From: Paraburkholderia sp. LEh10
GTDB taxonomy: Bacteria > Pseudomonadota > Gammaproteobacteria > Burkholderiales > Burkholderiaceae
Direction: 5' to 3'
Assembly: GCF_017814945.1 (NCBI RefSeq)
Contig: NZ_JAGIPX010000014.1
Coordinates: 1 to 64,000 of the forward strand
Length of the DNA stretch: 64,000 nucleotides
Position 1 is the stretch's first letter; every line of letters begins with the position of its first letter. The position numbers and the translations under genes are program-made. The notes under the pieces were generated by a model. It worked only from the letters and a program-made list of their open reading frames with translations. It ran no database searches and was not told where the DNA came from. Below are positions 60,718 to 64,000 of this stretch, in pieces.

Positions 60718-62090
60718 GCTTGCGTCGCCTCCTCGCCCAATCGCGTGAGCGGCGGCGGCATCGCGGTCGCGGCGGGCGCGCCCGGCAGCTTGCGGATCAG
60801 GCGCTTCAGTTGCGCGCGGTACGCGAAATGCTCGAGTTCGATCGAGTGGCGCTGCGTCGGCGTGAACTGGATGCCGCCGTTCCAGTCGGAGCGGTCGTTG
60901 CGGATCAGCTTGTCGAGCCGCTTCGCCTGCTGGGGCGCGGCGTCGCGGGCACGCAGATAGCGCGCGACCAGTTGCGACTGGTAGTCCATCAGCGGCCAGT
61001 TGCCGGTCGAGGTCTGGAACAGGCCGATGAAGAACAGGTTCGGATGCTGCGCGTCGAACATGTTCAGGTACAGCTGCGGCTGGCTCTTGTTCCAGCTTAG
61101 ATACGCCTGATCGATGAACGGAAAGCTCAGCTCGAAGCCAGTCGCATAGACGATCACGTCCACGCGGTCCTCGCTGCCGTCGCGAAAGCGCACGCGGTCG
61201 CCGCACAGTTCGAGCACGTCGGGCCTGGCCTTCAGGTCGCCGTGGCCGAGGTGATAGAACAGCGTCGAGTTGATGATGAAGTGCGATTCGAACAGCCGAT
61301 GATCGGGCTTCGGCAGGCCGTACTCTTCCGGCTGCCCGGCCGTCGTCAGACGCAGCAGGCGCTCGCCGGCGAAGCGGCGCAGCCAGAGCGGCATGCGCAT
61401 TTTCAGCGGCCACTCCGCCCAACGGTCGGCCGGAATGCCAAAGAGAAACTTCGGCCAGTAGAAGTAGCCGCGCCGCGTGCTGTGAAACACCGCCTGCGCG
61501 TGATGCACCGCTTCCACCGCGATGTCGCAGCCCGAGTTGCCGGCGCCCACCACCAGCACGCGCTTGCCCTTCAACACGTCGGGCGTCTTGTATTGCGCCG
61601 AGTGCAGTTGCAAACCGTCGAAGTGGCCCGGATAGGCCGGCATCTGCGGCTTGCACAGATGGCCGTTGCAGACCAGCACGCCCTTGTAGCGGCGCACTTC
61701 ACCGCGATCGAGCACCACGTCCCACAGCGGGCTCCCCGCCACCGGCTTGATCTCGAATACGCAGCGGCCGAATTCGATGTGCTCGTATAAACGGAAGCGC
61801 CGCGCGTAACTGCGCAGATAGTCGAGCGCCTGATCGGCGCGCGCGTAGGTCGGGTAGTCGGCCGGCATCGGGAAGTCGGTGTACTCGGAAAACGTCTTCG
61901 AGCTGATCATATGCACCGACTGGTAGATCGCACTGCTGTCGCGACCGAAATACCAGGTGCCGCCCACGTCGTCTTCGCGCTCGATGATGTCGAACGCGAT
62001 GCCCTGCGCGCCGAGGTTCTTGGCGGCCGTGATACCGGCCGCCCCTGCGCCGATGATGCAATAGCGCGAACTGAAATCCCGCTGGGTCAT
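60714..62090 (-). CDS. Flavin-containing monooxygenase / Baeyer-Villiger-type oxidase
   Basis: The 458-residue protein has an FAD motif (CIIGAGAAGITAAKNLG, G14-G19), GGTWYF, the FMO fingerprint F-x-G-x-x-x-H-S-x-x-Y (HFDGLQLHSAQY) and an NADPH motif (VLVVGAGNSGCDIAVEA), then IVYATGFELSFPFID. It should insert one oxygen from O2 using NADPH, either at a heteroatom or a ketone. It is the second gene of the operon, 36 bp after the PKS stop, and so probably tailors the polyketide. AAAGGA lies 13 bases upstream of the ATG. Confidence 0.92.
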   Translation of the reverse strand: MTQRDFSSRYCIIGAGAAGITAAKNLGAQGIAFDIIEREDDVGGTWYFGRDSSAIYQSVHMISSKTFSEYTDFPMPADYPTYARADQALDYLRSYARRFRLYEHIEFGRCVFEIKPVAGSPLWDVVLDRGEVRRYKGVLVCNGHLCKPQMPAYPGHFDGLQLHSAQYKTPDVLKGKRVLVVGAGNSGCDIAVEAVHHAQAVFHSTRRGYFYWPKFLFGIPADRWAEWPLKMRMPLWLRRFAGERLLRLTTAGQPEEYGLPKPDHRLFESHFIINSTLFYHLGHGDLKARPDVLELCGDRVRFRDGSEDRVDVIVYATGFELSFPFIDQAYLSWNKSQPQLYLNMFDAQHPNLFFIGLFQTSTGNWPLMDYQSQLVARYLRARDAAPQQAKRLDKLIRNDRSDWNGGIQFTPTQRHSIELEHFAYRAQLKRLIRKLPGAPAATAMPPPLTRLGEEATQA

Positions 62091-62126
62091 AGCGAATCGG
62101 GTCCTTTCTTGCTGGGTGTACGAGGG

Positions 62127-64000
62127 TTAGGCAGCGTGCGCGGCGGCGTTTTCGGCCGGCTCGCGCGATTTGACAGGCTCGCGCGGCTCGGCCGCCTTCG
62201 CCATTTCCAACGTCATGTCGCGCAGTTCGAGCAGCAGTTGCCCGCTTCTATCGACGACATCGAAATGACCGTCGCGGTACTGAACAATGGCTGCGGCGCT
62301 CGCCGCCGGTAGAGCGCCGCACGCGATCTGCCCGATACGCCACACGCAGGGTGTCGCCGCGCGCTCGCGTGCCTGATCGGCCGCGAGCGCGCGCAGGATG
62401 TTCTCGACGTGATTGATGGGCAGCCGCAACTCGGGCGGCAACGGCACGGCCCACAGGTCGGACGCATCGGCACACGCGACGCGGCCAATCCGGACGATCT
62501 CGCTGGCGGGGTCGAGCGGCGCCTGCCAGTCGGCCGCTGGCAGCACATGCGCGTTCCACGTCAATCCCGACGACGGCGGCAGCGTCGCCGCGCCCAGCGA
62601 CGCGCGCGCGGGCCACGCGATGCGCGCCGCCGCCGCAGGCGCCGGGCCCGCGCGGTAAACAAGTGTCAGCCCCAACAGTTCGGCGCGCGTTTCAGCATGC
62701 GTGCAACGCACATCGACATGCCAGCATTCGTCGCGCAGATAACCGTTTGCTTCTGTATGCAGAATTATTTCGCCGCAGGTGTCGACGTCCCGGTCGTATT
62801 CGAGCGGCAACGCTTGCAGACCGATCACGACGTTCGTCAGCGCCTCCAGGTGCTGCGGCTCCGGCGTCGCCGGCATCACCCACGTGCCGACCGAACAGGC
62901 ATGCTCGATCAGCATCGCCGCAGGCAGCGCATGACGGCCGTCGACGCGAAACGCGAGTGCGACCGGCGCGACGCCCGGGTCGATCCGATAGCGCGTCGCG
63001 AAGCCGCCGAACGGCCGGAAGCGCTGCGGCTCGCCCGCATGGTGATGACGCGTGGCCAGCTCGGCGATGTTCGGCAATGCGAGGATCGGCGCGAAGCCCT
63101 TGATCTGCACCGGCGTCAGCGCCGGCCCGACCTCGCCCATGAACATCACTTCGCCGCTGTCGCGGCTCGCGAGTTCGCGCAGCCAGTGGCGCACGCCTTC
63201 GTCGGCGGACATCGGTGTGATGTAGCGCTTGGTGACCGCGAAGTTCGTGATCATCCCGACGTCTTCCCACGTCGGCCACACCAGCGTCTTCACGCTGCAC
63301 GACAGCGCATGACGATGTGCCCACAGGCCGAGGCGCGCGAGCGCGTCGTTGGCCGCCGCGTAGTCGGTCTCGCCCGTCATGCCGCCCCACCGGCCCGTCA
63401 GCGAGCCGACGTTGCAGAACTGCACGAGACGCGGCGAGCCGGCGACGGCCGCGCACAGGTTCGCGAAGCCGGCGACCTTGGTGCGCACCGTATCGATGAA
63501 AGCGTCGGCGCTCTTTTGCGTCAGCCGCACTGGACGATCGACACCCGCGTTATGGATCACGATGCGCAGCGTGCCGCGCCATTCGTCGCACAACGCGCGC
63601 ACGGCTGCCGCGTCGGTGACGTCGCAGACGCGGTAGTGCACCGGCAAGCCGCGCGCGGCGATCGCATCGAGCGCGGCCTTCAGTTCGCGGCGGCGACGCA
63701 GCCGCGCGTGTTGATCGCGAATGCTCTTCGGTGTGCGCTCACGGGTCGCGAGACGCAACTGCTCTTCGCCGTAGCGACGGAAGCCGGCGTCGTCGAGTGT
63801 CATCCACGCTTCGGTGCCGTCGGGCAACGCGTCGCGGCCGGTTACGATCACCGTGCAGCCGTAGCGCTCGGCGAGCGCGCTCGCGCACAGCAGACCGATG
63901 CCGCGCGCGCCGCCGGAAAACAGCACCGTGTCGCCGGGCTTCAAAAAGGTTGCTGCGCCGGGCGGCGGCGCCGGCAATTCGTGGCGGCGCGCGCGTAGCG
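62127..64000 (-). CDS. Iterative type I polyketide synthase, C-terminal KR-DH part (partial at window edge)
   Basis: The frame is open to the end of the window with no credible start, so only the C-terminal 620 or so residues of a larger protein are seen. First comes a ketoreductase: LFSGGARGIGLL (NADPH), CDVTDAAAVRAL, NVGSLTGRWGG and the catalytic ETDYAAANDAL. The helical insert after the first strand (ERTPKSIRDQHARLRRRREL) is typical of PUFA-, glycolipid- and enediyne-type iterative synthases. Then a DH-like region follows (GRHALPAAMLIEHA), where the usual catalytic His position appears lost, and a double-hotdog-like tail. The product is unknown. Confidence 0.85.
   Translation of the reverse strand, partial: LRARRHELPAPPPGAATFLKPGDTVLFSGGARGIGLLCASALAERYGCTVIVTGRDALPDGTEAWMTLDDAGFRRYGEEQLRLATRERTPKSIRDQHARLRRRRELKAALDAIAARGLPVHYRVCDVTDAAAVRALCDEWRGTLRIVIHNAGVDRPVRLTQKSADAFIDTVRTKVAGFANLCAAVAGSPRLVQFCNVGSLTGRWGGMTGETDYAAANDALARLGLWAHRHALSCSVKTLVWPTWEDVGMITNFAVTKRYITPMSADEGVRHWLRELASRDSGEVMFMGEVGPALTPVQIKGFAPILALPNIAELATRHHHAGEPQRFRPFGGFATRYRIDPGVAPVALAFRVDGRHALPAAMLIEHACSVGTWVMPATPEPQHLEALTNVVIGLQALPLEYDRDVDTCGEIILHTEANGYLRDECWHVDVRCTHAETRAELLGLTLVYRAGPAPAAAARIAWPARASLGAATLPPSSGLTWNAHVLPAADWQAPLDPASEIVRIGRVACADASDLWAVPLPPELRLPINHVENILRALAADQARERAATPCVWRIGQIACGALPAASAAAIVQYRDGHFDVVDRSGQLLLELRDMTLEMAKAAEPREPVKSREPAENAAAHAA

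Noticed and set aside
60718..61656. Long N-terminal extension of the vestigial ABC frame
   Set aside because: It overlaps the well-supported monooxygenase gene in another frame and has shadow composition.
62409..63998. 529-codon plus-strand frame opposite the PKS fragment
   Set aside because: Arg/Ala-rich antisense shadow typical of GC-rich DNA; the minus strand has KR motifs.
1..64000. tRNA, rRNA, transposase or integrase genes
   Set aside because: No transposase-like product, T-loop/anticodon arrangement or rRNA-like sequence was recognised by eye; a covariance-model scan would be decisive.

Overview
The window looks like a chromosomal segment of a Burkholderia sensu lato bacterium, most likely Paraburkholderia or Caballeronia. 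It is GC-rich, with a Burkholderia-type OmpC-like porin, many LysR and TetR regulators, polyhydroxybutyrate (PHB) enzymes, BON-domain proteins and an ActP/DUF485 acetate permease pair. The content is mostly accessory, as on a second chromosome or in a variable region. The species cannot be fixed from the sequence. I saw no tRNA, rRNA, CRISPR array, transposase or replication origin.

Layout. 0-9.4 kb: the first codons of a probable sdhC divergent from a LysR gene, an AllA-family gene, a MOSC protein, a relic of a TonB receptor, a peroxiredoxin-like gene, an SDR/TetR pair with two clear operators, a porin and a stand-alone receiver. 9.6-15.7 kb: an aldo/keto reductase, a secreted esterase of the PHB-depolymerase type, a sterol-desaturase-type hydroxylase, a DedA-rhodanese fusion and a two-receiver response regulator. 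15.7-24 kb: a tightly packed minus-strand operon of a dipeptide/glutathione-type ABC importer ending in a gamma-glutamyltransferase-family enzyme, with a divergent LysR gene. 24-32 kb: a catabolic block (tautomerase, medium-chain reductase, DUF1330, BKACE enzyme, aldehyde dehydrogenase, CoA-transferase, enoyl-CoA hydratase) with a divergent TetR. 32-35 kb: an unusual fusion of a SARP-like regulator and an alpha/beta hydrolase, divergent from a flavin oxygenase.

35-48 kb: acetate uptake, then a stress/low-oxygen/PHB island: tandem universal stress protein, two BON proteins, rhomboid, Hsp20, polysaccharide deacetylase, intracellular PHB depolymerase, potassium channel, a frameshifted acetoacetyl-CoA-reductase-like SDR, a frameshifted nitroreductase-like gene and a small cytochrome c. 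Near-consensus FNR/ANR boxes (TTGAT-N4-ATCAA type) lie 69-81 bp upstream of five start codons here, which suggests one oxygen-responsive regulon. 48.5-51 kb: a run of small genes of unknown function with good ribosome binding sites. 51-58.5 kb: an NmrA/LysR divergent pair, an octanucleotide repeat running through the LysR stop codon, a frameshifted REC-GGDEF gene and a 1329-residue hybrid sensor kinase.

59-64 kb: the end of a biosynthetic gene cluster on the minus strand. It holds the C-terminal KR-DH part of an iterative type I PKS (continuing beyond the window), an FMO/BVMO-like monooxygenase, a vestigial ABC ATPase, a DUF4345 membrane protein and an Sfp-type phosphopantetheinyl transferase. 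The three middle genes are coupled by ATGA overlaps. This cluster and the putative FNR regulon are the two most interesting parts of the window.
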